Source of the DNA: Crassaminicella indica
GTDB lineage: Bacteria; Bacillota; Clostridia; Peptostreptococcales; Thermotaleaceae
Reading direction: 5' to 3'
Assembly (NCBI RefSeq): GCF_019203185.1
Contig: NZ_CP078093.1
Coordinates: forward strand, 1,585,058 to 1,649,057
Length of the DNA: 64,000 nucleotides
The notes below the pieces were generated by a model. That model was given only the letters and a program-made list of their open reading frames with translations, was not told the DNA's origin and did no database searches. This document shows positions 1 to 9,244 of this stretch, one piece after another; the stretch's first letter is position 1; each line of letters begins with the position of its first letter. The translations under genes were made by a program, and so were the position numbers.

Positions 1-1
1 T

Positions 2-2662
2 AAAATAATAGATACAATAGCTCCAGTAAAAGGACAACCTATTTTTTATGCAGGAGAAATAAAAGAAACGGATGAAAATGGACAAGTAATATTTATAGCA
101 AAGGGAAGTGAAGAACAGAAGATTACTTGTAATCCAAGTGGAAGCTTGATAAGACCAGTACCAATTAAAATAAAGGTAAATGGTTCTAGTGATGGAGGAC
201 AAGGTTCTAAGGAGCAACACATCAGTGTAGATATGAGAATTGAAGGTTATAAAGGAACTGTTTTTAATGGAAAGATAAGTTTTAATACTGCTGATTATAG
301 AACAAGCGATGGAAAATATACATTTACTGGACCTGATGGTACAAGCTATACAAATCCTAGACCAACAGTATTGTTAGCCACAGTACTTGCTTGGAATAAA
401 GCGGGAATAAGGGATAATAAAGTAAATAGTAACGCTAACTACGTAGCAAGAATGGCTGGAGAAGAAGAGTTTGATTTTAAATCAAAACATCCTAAATGTG
501 GTTGGATGGTTAGAGTAAACGATATATTAATAAACAAAGGTGTAGGAGAATGGGAAATAGAAGATGGTGATAAAGTTGAATGGTACTATACAGATATAGA
601 TTCTTATTTTGGATATATTGATGTATCTCCTACAAATTTGAAAACAGGAGAAAAATTGTATGTGAAGGTAAGTGGAAAGAGCAATAGAGAAAAAGATTTT
701 GGAGGGCAAGGAAGAAATAAAAATATAGAAGGAGCTACTGTATACGTAGGAAATCAAACCTATATAACAGATAAGGATGGAAAAGTAGAAATTCCAATGA
801 ATAAAGCAGGAACATATGAAGTATATGCTATAAAGTTAGATAAAAATTCTAAACATGCAGGATATTATTTCCCATTAGTATCTAGAACTGAAAAAATAAA
901 GGTAAATGTTACTGGAGAAAATAAAGTTGATAAAAGTATTATTGAAAACGAAGAATATATTAAAATGTACAATATAGTAGCAGATCCAAATGCAAGTGAG
1001 AAAGATATTACAAAAGCAACAAAAGAAGCAGGAAATAAATTAAAAGAAAAGGCTAATGACATAAAAACAGAAAAAGATGCACAAAAAGTAGTAAGTGGTG
1101 CTAAGGATGTTGCAAAGATTATAGAAAAAGCAGCTGAACGTATAACTACCCAAGAAGGAGCAAAAGAGGTAGCAAAAGAAAGTATAAAAGTAGTAAATAT
1201 ATTAATTAAATCAGCAGAAAAATTATCAAAGGATAGTGATAAAAAAGAAGTAAGCAAAGCTGCGAAAGAAAATATGAAAGCTGTAATAAAGTTAATGGAC
1301 AAATTAAATGATACAAAAGAAATCAATAAAGTAGCGGTGGATATAATTGATGCTACTGGAAAATTGATTCAACATGTTGGTAAAGAAAATGGAAAAGAAA
1401 TTATTGAAGGTACAATCAAAGTTGCACAAAAAGCAGTTAAAAAAGCAAGTGTAAAAGAGCTTAATAAAAACCAAATAAAAGTCGAAAAAGAAAAGGTAGT
1501 AGCAATAGTAGATACAGATAGTATAAAAGAAATAGCTAAAAATACATCAGCTACAGTAAAAGTAATCAAAGAAAAATTAAAGAAAAATGGTATTGAAGAT
1601 AAAAAAGAAATAGAAAATAAAATAACTATAGCGATACCAAAGGTAGACAAACAAGAAGTAGAAGCGAAATTAGCAAAGGATATGATGAAGATATTAAAAC
1701 AAAATGGTATCGAAAAAGCAGAAATAAAAACAGAAAATGCAGTATTTAAGCTAACACCAAATACCTTTAATGAAAAAGAAAATAATGAAGAAATTGCTTT
1801 GATTGCAAAGACAGTTAATAGAAGCACTCTAACGCCACTTGAAAGATATAAAGTACCAAAGGGCTGCATTGTAGTAGATTTTAATGCTAAGGCTAAAGAT
1901 GAAGAAATAAATAGCTTTAATGAGTCGATTGAAGTAGGTATACCTTATAAAGGAAAAGTAAATAAAGGAGAAGTAGTACAAGTATTTTTACTAAAGGAAA
2001 ATGGAACTATAGAAAATATGGGTGGAAAATATGACTCTGATACAAGGATGGTAACCTTTAAAACTCCTCACTTTAGTAAATACTTTGCTAAGAAGGTAAA
2101 AGAAATAAAAGTAACATTTAAAGATCTTCAAGGCTACGAATGGGCAAAGGAAGCAATAGAAGCTATGGCACAAAAGGGTATAATAAGTGGTCGTGAGGAA
2201 GGTATATTTGATCCATCAGCAAACATTACAAGAGCAGAATTTGCAACACTTATGACAAAGATGATGGGTTATGCTACAGAAAACATGGAAGTACCATTTA
2301 CAGATGTAGCAAAGGATGCGTGGTACTACTCATATGTAGGAGCAGCATATAAAAATGGTATTATTAGAGGTAGAAGTAATACTATATTTGATCCAAAAGG
2401 AAATATAACAAGAGAAGAAATGGCAATAATTGTTGCAAAGGTTCTTGACAAACAAGGATATGAAAAGGTAGGATTAAATGGATTAGATATATTTAAAGAT
2501 AAAGAAAATATAGCATCATGGGCAAAAGAAGGAGTAAGCTTATGCGTAAAAGAAAAAATAATTAGAGGAATGGGAAATGGACAATTTAATCCAAAGCAAA
2601 ATGCAAATAGAGCCCAAGCTGCTATGATGCTTTATAAGCTTTACAATTTAATAAATCAATAA
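2..2662 (+). CDS. S-layer-anchored DUF4430 (transcobalamin-like) surface protein, 5' end outside window
   Basis: The frame is open from base 2, so the N-terminus and signal peptide lie to the left of the window. In order the visible 886 residues show the end of an Ig-like domain, a DUF4430 domain (about bases 225-610, with the typical GWM.RVND core and a closing GD.VEWYY strand), another Ig-like domain (615-905), a Lys/Glu/Ala-rich helical stretch (920-1500), a beta-rich region, and three SLH domains (2110-2650, each with an ITRAEF-like motif) ending in the C-terminal SLH anchor. SLH domains bind secondary cell-wall polymer, so the protein should sit in the S-layer. From base 731 onward it is nearly identical to the paralog at 10868-14230. 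Family knowledge: DUF4430 is the beta-domain of intrinsic factor and transcobalamin. A corrinoid ligand is inferred from the riboswitch and ECF genes nearby. Confidence 0.88.
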   Translation, partial: KIIDTIAPVKGQPIFYAGEIKETDENGQVIFIAKGSEEQKITCNPSGSLIRPVPIKIKVNGSSDGGQGSKEQHISVDMRIEGYKGTVFNGKISFNTADYRTSDGKYTFTGPDGTSYTNPRPTVLLATVLAWNKAGIRDNKVNSNANYVARMAGEEEFDFKSKHPKCGWMVRVNDILINKGVGEWEIEDGDKVEWYYTDIDSYFGYIDVSPTNLKTGEKLYVKVSGKSNREKDFGGQGRNKNIEGATVYVGNQTYITDKDGKVEIPMNKAGTYEVYAIKLDKNSKHAGYYFPLVSRTEKIKVNVTGENKVDKSIIENEEYIKMYNIVADPNASEKDITKATKEAGNKLKEKANDIKTEKDAQKVVSGAKDVAKIIEKAAERITTQEGAKEVAKESIKVVNILIKSAEKLSKDSDKKEVSKAAKENMKAVIKLMDKLNDTKEINKVAVDIIDATGKLIQHVGKENGKEIIEGTIKVAQKAVKKASVKELNKNQIKVEKEKVVAIVDTDSIKEIAKNTSATVKVIKEKLKKNGIEDKKEIENKITIAIPKVDKQEVEAKLAKDMMKILKQNGIEKAEIKTENAVFKLTPNTFNEKENNEEIALIAKTVNRSTLTPLERYKVPKGCIVVDFNAKAKDEEINSFNESIEVGIPYKGKVNKGEVVQVFLLKENGTIENMGGKYDSDTRMVTFKTPHFSKYFAKKVKEIKVTFKDLQGYEWAKEAIEAMAQKGIISGREEGIFDPSANITRAEFATLMTKMMGYATENMEVPFTDVAKDAWYYSYVGAAYKNGIIRGRSNTIFDPKGNITREEMAIIVAKVLDKQGYEKVGLNGLDIFKDKENIASWAKEGVSLCVKEKIIRGMGNGQFNPKQNANRAQAAMMLYKLYNLINQ

Positions 2663-2694
2663 AAAAAGCTGCTAGCAATTTTGCTAGCAGTTTT
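731..2694 (+). repeat. Long direct repeat, copy 1 (3' half of SLH gene plus its terminator)
   Basis: This stretch matches 12299-14263 with only scattered base changes, including the terminator hairpin after the stop codon. Upstream of 731 the two genes diverge sharply, so the boundary is abrupt. Confidence 0.9.
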
Positions 2695-2696
2695 CT
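2668..2696 (+). terminator. Rho-independent terminator after the first SLH gene
   Basis: A perfect 10-bp stem (CTGCTAGCAA / TTGCTAGCAG) with a 2-base TT loop is followed by TTTT. It begins within 10 bases of the stop codon. The same hairpin follows the paralog at 14230. Confidence 0.85.
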
Positions 2697-2769
2697 GTAT
2701 ATAGGTTGATGAAAATTTTATCAAATTATGTTATGAAAAATGATTGTGGAAGAAAACAGTCAACATATA

Positions 2770-2798
2770 TTGACAATATATGTAAAGTAGTATAGAAT
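2770..2798 (+). promoter_or_regulatory. Sigma-A promoter ahead of the cobalamin riboswitch
   Basis: TTGACA (2770-2775), a 17-bp spacer and TAGAAT (2793-2798). Transcription would start near 2805, about 55 bases before the riboswitch. The sequence resembles the promoter at 14333-14361, including the spacer, as if both came from one duplication. Confidence 0.75.
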
Positions 2799-2858
2799 TT
2801 AGCAGTAGAGGATAGTATTTAATATTATTCTATAGATATTTTTAAAAATTAAATATAC

Positions 2859-3026
2859 AGCTTTTAGGTTCATTTATTTTTAAGATAAATGATTAAAAGG
2901 GAATCAGGTGAAAGTCCTGAACGGTCCGGCCACTGTAATTGGGGAGTGCTCCTTCAATATGCCACTGGGAAACTGGGAAGGCGAAGGAAAACGTTGATCC
3001 ATAAGTCAGGAGACCTGCCAAAAGCT
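2859..3026 (+). ncRNA. Cobalamin (B12) riboswitch aptamer
   Basis: Several conserved cobalamin-aptamer blocks occur in order: GGGAATCAGGTGAAAGTCC, a GCCACTGTAA core, GCCACTGG, GGGAAGGCG, and the B12-box segment ATAAGTCAGGAGACCTGCC. The ends pair as P1 (AGCTTTT at 2859-2865 with AAAAGCT at 3020-3026). The class normally binds adenosylcobalamin or a related corrinoid and lowers expression of uptake or B12-linked genes. Here it precedes a terminator, a YezD-family gene and the DUF4430/barrel surface genes. That ties the locus to corrinoid status, although later terminators may limit how far the control reaches. Confidence 0.95.
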
Positions 3027-3110
3027 TTAAGTATATATCCTTCCGAGGAAAGGAGAGGTACTACATGAGATTTGTTTTTAAATCAAATGAGTTAATGTTA
3101 AAGTATCAAG

Positions 3111-3147
3111 ATCCTTATCTTCAGTGGAAGTTAAGGATTTTTTATTT
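3111..3147 (+). terminator. Expression-platform terminator of the cobalamin riboswitch
   Basis: The arms ATCCTTATCTTC and GAAGTTAAGGAT (one mismatch, AGTG loop) are followed by TTTTTTATTTT. It lies about 85 bases after the aptamer and before the next gene, as expected for transcriptional attenuation in the corrinoid-bound state. Confidence 0.8.
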
Positions 3148-3205
3148 TATACCTGATTGACCTCTAATAGATTAAGAGGATAAAAAACGTTAGGGGGAGA
3201 TATGC

Positions 3206-3352
3206 TTGAAACAAGAAAATATTTGTGTAAATCAAAAGGAAAAAAAATTAATTGAATTGATACGTAGTACTGAATATGGAGAAATTCGAATTATAGTACA
3301 AGATAAATACCCAATAAGGGTAGAAGAGATTAAAAAATCAATAAAGTTATAA
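3206..3352 (+). CDS. yezD: YezD-family small protein (DUF2292), TTG start
   Basis: A 48-residue protein starting at TTG 3206, placed 6-7 bases after AGGGGGAG. The core reads EYGEIRIIVQDKYPIRVEEI and closes with KKSIKL, the hallmark of the YezD/DUF2292 family. These are very short proteins of unknown biochemical role, often found near sulfur-assimilation or methionine genes. The overlapping ATG at 3202 gives only a short frame ending in TGA, so TTG is the supported start. It is the first gene downstream of the cobalamin riboswitch and its terminator, and has its own terminator at 3398, so it probably forms a B12-controlled single-gene unit. The link between YezD and corrinoid is inferred from position. 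Confidence 0.82.
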   Translation: MKQENICVNQKEKKLIELIRSTEYGEIRIIVQDKYPIRVEEIKKSIKL

Positions 3353-3397
3353 AAACTAAAGTATAAAAATTAAGTTAGAGCTGACCAGAAAACTGGA

Positions 3398-3432
3398 GGC
3401 ACTACCTATTATTGGTGGTGTCTTTTTGTTTT
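3398..3432 (+). terminator. Rho-independent terminator after yezD
   Basis: GGCACTACC and GGTGGTGTC pair as a 9-bp stem with two G-T wobbles and a 7-base loop, followed by TTTTTGTTTTT. Confidence 0.75.
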
Positions 3433-3538
3433 TGTATGCATGAGAATGTGTACAAATAATAGAATACTGCACTTCATAGTTTAAATAGGTGCAGTCATTG
3501 GAAAATATTCAGAGTAGAAAATGAAAGGGAGGATAAAA

Positions 3539-4363
3539 ATGAAAAAAATATTTTCGTTTATATTAGTATTAACACTTGTTTTAAGCTTTGCAGGTGTACA
3601 AGCCTTTGCAACAGAAAATATTACAGATATTACCTTTGAAGATGGAAATGATTTTACTCTTGGTAAACAATTATATGATATGGAGGAAATAAAAGTTGTA
3701 GGTTTGACAGCTAATCATAAGAAAGTAGCTATTAACGATACAAAAAATATTCAATGGAGAACTTCAAATCCGGGTGTTGTTAGATTTTTTGATGATAATT
3801 GGAATGAAGTGAATACTATAAATGGAAAAGATACAGTAAATGTTTTAATTGTAGGAAAAGGAAAAGCTAAGATAGAGGTTACTTACAAAGGATTATATGT
3901 TCATAGCAATGTATATGTATCTGGCAATGGAGAAGCAAGTGTAGAAAACATTAAAATGAATGTAAATGGTGAAAAAACAGGTAAATTTGAGGTTAAAATC
4001 CAAAGATTAGAAAACTTTTCGCTAAAGAACATTTATGGAAGAAGTTACAATGATTCTGGAGTGATGAAGGATAAAGTTACTGCATTACATGCATTTTTGT
4101 ATGCTCTAGAATATTATCATGATTCAGATGGGTGTATTGCTGTGACTGATCCTAATTGGGATTGGGATTGGGTAAGCAGAAATGTAAAAGTTGGTTATAA
4201 TGGTGCATTTGTACAAAAAGTAGGGTTGGATGAAAATTATGGAATGACTGGCTGGATGTATAAAGTGAATGGAGAAATGCCTATGCATGCAGCTTCTCAA
4301 CATGAATTAAAGAATGGAGATAGAGAATTGTGGTTTTTTGGTACATGGGGAAAAAGTAAATAA
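3539..4363 (+). CDS. Secreted DUF4430 (transcobalamin-like) protein with N-terminal Ig-like domain
   Basis: The start at 3539 is chosen because GGGAGG (3527-3532) sits at the right distance. An in-frame ATG 18 bases upstream lacks a ribosome binding site. The 274-residue product begins with a signal peptide (MKK, then a hydrophobic core ending near QAFATE). A bacterial Ig-like domain follows (about residues 30-125, containing a W-TSNPGVVRF strand of Big_2 type) and then a DUF4430 domain (about 130-270) with the GWMYKVNGE motif and a terminal ELWFFGTW strand. It has no SLH or sortase motif, so it is predicted to be secreted or loosely wall-bound. It is the first surface gene after the cobalamin riboswitch unit. 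Corrinoid binding is inferred from the fold family. Confidence 0.82.
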   Translation: MKKIFSFILVLTLVLSFAGVQAFATENITDITFEDGNDFTLGKQLYDMEEIKVVGLTANHKKVAINDTKNIQWRTSNPGVVRFFDDNWNEVNTINGKDTVNVLIVGKGKAKIEVTYKGLYVHSNVYVSGNGEASVENIKMNVNGEKTGKFEVKIQRLENFSLKNIYGRSYNDSGVMKDKVTALHAFLYALEYYHDSDGCIAVTDPNWDWDWVSRNVKVGYNGAFVQKVGLDENYGMTGWMYKVNGEMPMHAASQHELKNGDRELWFFGTWGKSK

Positions 4364-4401
4364 AGGTTGAATAATTTCTGAATATTTTCCATTTGCTTTA
4401 T

Positions 4402-4444
4402 TAAGGAGAATTAGAAAAAACTAATTCTCCTTATAGTTGTTTAA
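4402..4444 (+). terminator. Hairpin terminator after the DUF4430 gene
   Basis: A perfect 13-bp stem (TAAGGAGAATTAG / CTAATTCTCCTTA, 6-A loop) lies 38 bases after the stop codon. The T-tract is weak (ATAGTTGTTT), so some read-through into the next gene is plausible. Confidence 0.6.
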
Positions 4445-4558
4445 AAAATATGGTATTAAAATTAAACAGCTGTTAGTGAATAGAACTAATACTTATAAAG
4501 AATCTTTAAAATTATTAGAGATGACTTTTTATAAAATAAAAAGGGGGAGGTTTAGTTT

Positions 4559-7500
4559 ATGAAGAAAAATAAAAAGATTTTTAGTATTTTTTTAACTTTA
4601 GTAATTATATTTACAATATTTTTTTCATCTTTTGCTAGTGGAATTTATATAGAGCCTATTAAAAGAAATTATACTGGAGGAGAAAAAATAGATCTAACAG
4701 CAGATTTGTATGATGGAGAAAAAAAGGTTACTAGTGGTATTGATTGGTATTATTTTGATAATGACAAAAAGAAACATATTATTACAGGAGATAGTGATAA
4801 TATTGAATTTATTGTACCTAATAATATGATAGATAAAACTGTTTCTACTGTAGTATATGCAGTATATAATGGTAATTCACAAAAAATTTCTATAGATATT
4901 GCTCCTCAAGCACCAGTTGCTTCAGAGCCATTAAAATTAGTTGAAGTAAGTCCTGTAAAAGGTGTATCAGGAATAAAAACAAACAGGGAAATAAGTCTTA
5001 CCTTTAATAAAGCAGTAGTATTAAATGAAGAGTGCGGTGGATCACCTAAAGTGATTGTAAGGTATGATAAAGAAAAAGATGGGATATTAGATGATTTTTA
5101 TCCTAATGGATTAGTTTGTATGGGAATGAAAAAACATAAATTATTGTTTAGTGAAGATAAACCAGAAAAAGTGGTGATACAATTATGTGATAAAGCTGGT
5201 AATCCTATTGAACTTGAAAAAGATCATAAATATGAAATTGCTATTTCTGGAAATTGGATTAAAGCAAAAAATAGTGATGAAAAATTTGAAGGAATAGGAA
5301 TGAAAAAAAGGGGAGAGTGGATTTTTGACACAAAACAAACATGTGAATCTTTAAAGCTTCTATCAAAAATTCCAGTTAATGGAGCTAAAAAAGTAAAAAA
5401 GGATGCAGAAATAGCTCTTATATTTAATCAACCTGTTGAAATAGGAAAAGGCTTTGAAAATTTTATGCCACCTAAAGTAACATTGTACTATGATGCAGAT
5501 TCAGTTAATAAACCTGATACAAAATATAATCCTAATATTTTTAATCAGCTTATCTTTGATAAAGAAAATCCAGAAAAAGTGATAATTAAAATAAAGAAGA
5601 ATAAAAGAGAGGAAAAATTACTCGAAGAAAATCATGTATATGCATTAGAAGTAGCTAAAGGCTGTATTCAAGCTAAGAATACTGGTGAAAAATTTGAAGG
5701 GATAAAAAAAGGAGAGTGGATTTTTGATACAAAACAAAATGATATAGATATTATAGTAGAAAGATTTTACATATATAAGGGAGAAGCTATTAAATTAAAG
5801 GTAGAAAAAAATGATAAAAAAATAATATGGAAATCATCTGATCCTAAGATAGCTAAAATAGATGAAAATGGAGTACTTACAGGACTAACTAAAGGAAAGG
5901 TAGAAATTGAAGCTTTTGTAGAAGGAGAAGAGGATAAAAAAGGTTCTGTTGAAATGACAGTATTAGAATATAAGCCAAAAACAATATATATATATAGGCA
6001 AGATAAAGATTATAGGATGAATGCGGGCGAAAGTAAGAAACTTTATATTCAGGCAGTAAGTGAAAACGGCCAGGTGATAAAAGACTATAAGCTTGTAAAA
6101 TGGTATTCTTCGAATACTGATATATTGACAGTAGATAAAAATGGCTTAGTAGAAGCAAAAAAAGGAGGCTATTCTACAGTACATGCAGAAGTGCTTGCAA
6201 ATTCTCAGGTTAAAGCTACAAAAATAATTGAAGTAAGAGATAAAGTTTTGAAACAATTAGTGCCTCAGTGGAGATATATATTAGATAAAGGTTATCAAAG
6301 GAAAGGTCATCCTGTTGTTAGCTCTGATGGTTCAGTATATATATTATTAAATAGAAGAATATTAGCAATAAATAGTAATGGAACGAAAAAAGAAACCTTT
6401 AAGAATATAATTCAAATAGATAGTGAACCTATTGGGATAGAAAAAATTGATGGTAAAGAATATTTATTGGCAACTAATGAGAGTGAATTATTATTAATAA
6501 ATCCACAAACAGGAAATGTTGAATGGAAAGCAAAATTAAAAGACCGTATAGTGTCTAAGCCAGCTGTTGATTCTAAAAATGGAAATATTTATGTATTGTG
6601 TTGTGATGACACTAATGATCATAGAACAGTATATGCTATTAATAAAAATTCAGAAAAATATTTATGGAGATATGATGTAGGAAGTTGGCATAGTAGTGAA
6701 GATGTCAAGGGGATAAGTATTGATGAAAAAGGAAATATATTCATCGTAACGGGTAACAAAATTTGGATATTTAATAAAGCTGGAAAGTTTTTGTGGAATT
6801 TTAAAAATCCAAATAATAGAGAATTTAAAAGCTTAGTAACTATCGGGGAAAATAATACAGCTTATATAATAGATTCGAATTATAATAGATCAGATAATAT
6901 TTTGTTTTCTTTAGATATAGATCAAAGACGTGAAAAATGGAGAAAAAAATTTGACGATATTAAAAGTAAACGACCATTAATAGATAAGAATGGAAATTTA
7001 TATATTTGTGCTCAGCATGAAGGAAAGTATAATTTATTACAATTAAATCCTCAAACAGGTGATGTAGATGCAAAATATGATCCTTGTGGAGCATATGCAT
7101 TAATCGGAGAAAATGGCTATTTGTATTCTAGCGAAAATGTTTTTGATAAAGATCACAATATACTTTCTTATTATTATGAAAAGGTTGGTAATAAACCTCA
7201 TCCTGAATTTGAATTAGGAAGAAATGGATTGATTTATAGAACATTGGAAGGAGAATATGATTTTGAAATAGGTGCTATAGAAGCTGTAAAGTTATGTGAT
7301 GCTACAGATACTAAAATTTCTGGTTTGAGAGTTTTGAATAAGCTTCCTATAGATATGTTTGTAGGAGATGAGATGAAAATTGCTGCAGGAGCAGTGAATA
7401 AGAATGGAGCATTTATAAAGGGCGTGGAGCTTGAATGGCAATCTGAAAATACAGATGTTGCTACAGCAGTTTATGGTAAGATTACTGCAAAAAAAGTTGG

Positions 7501-9223
7501 GACAGCAAATATTAGTATAAAAGTTAAAGATAAAGAGATTAGAAAAAGTATAGAAGTGAAAGTAAAAAAAGCACCTATTCCTAAAAAAATGTATTTTGTA
7601 TATAGCAATCTTGTAGAACATCCTAAAAAGATAGAAAAAATAACTGGTTACTGTGGCGAAAGCTTGCCATCGGCATATATTTTCATAGAAGATCAATATG
7701 GTAATTTTATGACAAAACAGCCAGTTACATGGTCTGTAAGCAAACAAGGAATAATAGGCTATAAACTTTATGATACGGGCAGTGGCGTTCATGAAATAAA
7801 ATATCAAGCTGTTTTATCAGCTCAAAAAGCTGGTGAGACGATGTTGAAAGCAAGCTTAGATAGCAATCCTAATATTTATTGTGAGATTCCTATAACAATA
7901 AAATCTAAACGTTCTGATACTATATGGGAGCATAAGATTGAGTACGATCAAAGCGAGAAAAATAAAAATTGTTATCATGTAATGGGTAAGAAAAATGAAA
8001 TTTATTACACCACTAAAAATAAACTAGCGGCAATTAGTAAGGAAAATGGGAAAAAGTTATGGGAATCTGAAATAAAAGGTGAATTTGGTGCTCCTCAAGT
8101 TAGTGAAGATGGTGATATCTATATATTTGCAAATGAGAAGGTCTATAGGGTAAATCACGAAGATGGAAAAATGTTAGAAAAATTCAATACATCTTCGAAA
8201 GTTAAAAATCTAATTATTGCTGATGATTGTATTTATGTACTTAATAATGAAAACAAATTATATAAATTAGATAATCAATTAAATAAAATATGGAAAACTC
8301 CTTTAAATGTAGGGGAAAACTATGGATTGCTTCTTGTTAATAATAAGCTGTATATCTCTAAGGAAGATAAAATATACAATATTACAGAAGATGCACATAT
8401 GAAACTTGTTTATGAAGATGAACACACCGAATTATGGTTAGAAGCATCAACGAAAGATGGCGATTTGATTATTCAAAAAAATAATTTAGGTAATTATAGT
8501 CTTATATCTATAAATAATGAAGGAAAAGAAAACTGGAAATATGAAAAACTAAAAGGAAAAGTTGGAGTAGGCTGTGATGAAAATAGCAATGTTTATGCTG
8601 TAGAGATTAATACTGAAGCAGAAAAAGAAATCTATTATTTAGATCAGAATGGTAAAGAGAAGGTTAAAACTACATTTGTAGATACAAATGATAGTTGTTT
8701 TGATGGGGTATATAAAGTTGTTGTTGGAAAAGATGGCACAGTATATATTACTACAACAAAAATCAATGCTTTTTCTCCAAAAGGAGAATGTCTATGGCAG
8801 AAGACGTTATTTGGAGCATTTACTATATATATACCTCAGAGCATTACTGTAGATGATAATGGAATTGTGTATATTGGTGCTGGTAGAAGAGGAGTTTTGG
8901 CTTTAAAAGGTAGAGAACAAACAGGTGTTCAAGTATCGATTAAAGGTAAAGAAACTGTGGCTTTAAATACTTTTAAAGATCTAGAAGTTGAATTGATTAA
9001 TCATGAAGAAGGGAAGGATATTGATTTAAAAATTACTTTGGAGGATATAGATGCTAAAAAAGCATTAAGTGAAACTCATTTTGAAGATGAAATTAAAGCA
9101 GATACAACGAATATTTATAAATTTGGTGTAAAAATACCTAAAGAAGGAAACTTGAAAGTAAAATTAGAGATTTTTGACAGAAAAGATAAAAAATTGATAT
9201 GCCAAGATGAAATAAACTTATAA
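4559..9223 (+). CDS. Giant secreted Ig-like / double PQQ-type beta-propeller protein
   Basis: The 1554-residue protein starts at ATG 4559 behind AAGGGGGAGG and carries a clear signal peptide (residues 1-27). In order it shows an Ig-like domain (30-115), two SbsA/Big_5-like Ig repeats (125-255 and 265-395, both closing with GEWIFDTKQ), two Big_2 domains (400-570, with IWKSSDPKIAKID), a first PQQ-like beta-propeller (about 575-900, repeated V-SSDGSVYIL and NGNLYIC blades), a Big_2 domain (930-1010), another Ig-like domain, a second PQQ-like propeller (about 1115-1480) and a terminal Ig-like beta domain. No SLH, LPxTG or membrane anchor is visible. It is followed after 21 bases by the alpha-barrel gene, whose C-terminal domain resembles its own. 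The ligand is unknown. The Bacteroides corrinoid binder BtuG is also a surface beta-propeller, but kinship is not shown. Confidence 0.82.
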   Translation: MKKNKKIFSIFLTLVIIFTIFFSSFASGIYIEPIKRNYTGGEKIDLTADLYDGEKKVTSGIDWYYFDNDKKKHIITGDSDNIEFIVPNNMIDKTVSTVVYAVYNGNSQKISIDIAPQAPVASEPLKLVEVSPVKGVSGIKTNREISLTFNKAVVLNEECGGSPKVIVRYDKEKDGILDDFYPNGLVCMGMKKHKLLFSEDKPEKVVIQLCDKAGNPIELEKDHKYEIAISGNWIKAKNSDEKFEGIGMKKRGEWIFDTKQTCESLKLLSKIPVNGAKKVKKDAEIALIFNQPVEIGKGFENFMPPKVTLYYDADSVNKPDTKYNPNIFNQLIFDKENPEKVIIKIKKNKREEKLLEENHVYALEVAKGCIQAKNTGEKFEGIKKGEWIFDTKQNDIDIIVERFYIYKGEAIKLKVEKNDKKIIWKSSDPKIAKIDENGVLTGLTKGKVEIEAFVEGEEDKKGSVEMTVLEYKPKTIYIYRQDKDYRMNAGESKKLYIQAVSENGQVIKDYKLVKWYSSNTDILTVDKNGLVEAKKGGYSTVHAEVLANSQVKATKIIEVRDKVLKQLVPQWRYILDKGYQRKGHPVVSSDGSVYILLNRRILAINSNGTKKETFKNIIQIDSEPIGIEKIDGKEYLLATNESELLLINPQTGNVEWKAKLKDRIVSKPAVDSKNGNIYVLCCDDTNDHRTVYAINKNSEKYLWRYDVGSWHSSEDVKGISIDEKGNIFIVTGNKIWIFNKAGKFLWNFKNPNNREFKSLVTIGENNTAYIIDSNYNRSDNILFSLDIDQRREKWRKKFDDIKSKRPLIDKNGNLYICAQHEGKYNLLQLNPQTGDVDAKYDPCGAYALIGENGYLYSSENVFDKDHNILSYYYEKVGNKPHPEFELGRNGLIYRTLEGEYDFEIGAIEAVKLCDATDTKISGLRVLNKLPIDMFVGDEMKIAAGAVNKNGAFIKGVELEWQSENTDVATAVYGKITAKKVGTANISIKVKDKEIRKSIEVKVKKAPIPKKMYFVYSNLVEHPKKIEKITGYCGESLPSAYIFIEDQYGNFMTKQPVTWSVSKQGIIGYKLYDTGSGVHEIKYQAVLSAQKAGETMLKASLDSNPNIYCEIPITIKSKRSDTIWEHKIEYDQSEKNKNCYHVMGKKNEIYYTTKNKLAAISKENGKKLWESEIKGEFGAPQVSEDGDIYIFANEKVYRVNHEDGKMLEKFNTSSKVKNLIIADDCIYVLNNENKLYKLDNQLNKIWKTPLNVGENYGLLLVNNKLYISKEDKIYNITEDAHMKLVYEDEHTELWLEASTKDGDLIIQKNNLGNYSLISINNEGKENWKYEKLKGKVGVGCDENSNVYAVEINTEAEKEIYYLDQNGKEKVKTTFVDTNDSCFDGVYKVVVGKDGTVYITTTKINAFSPKGECLWQKTLFGAFTIYIPQSITVDDNGIVYIGAGRRGVLALKGREQTGVQVSIKGKETVALNTFKDLEVELINHEEGKDIDLKITLEDIDAKKALSETHFEDEIKADTTNIYKFGVKIPKEGNLKVKLEIFDRKDKKLICQDEINL

Positions 9224-9244
9224 AAGAGAAAGGAGGATTATATA

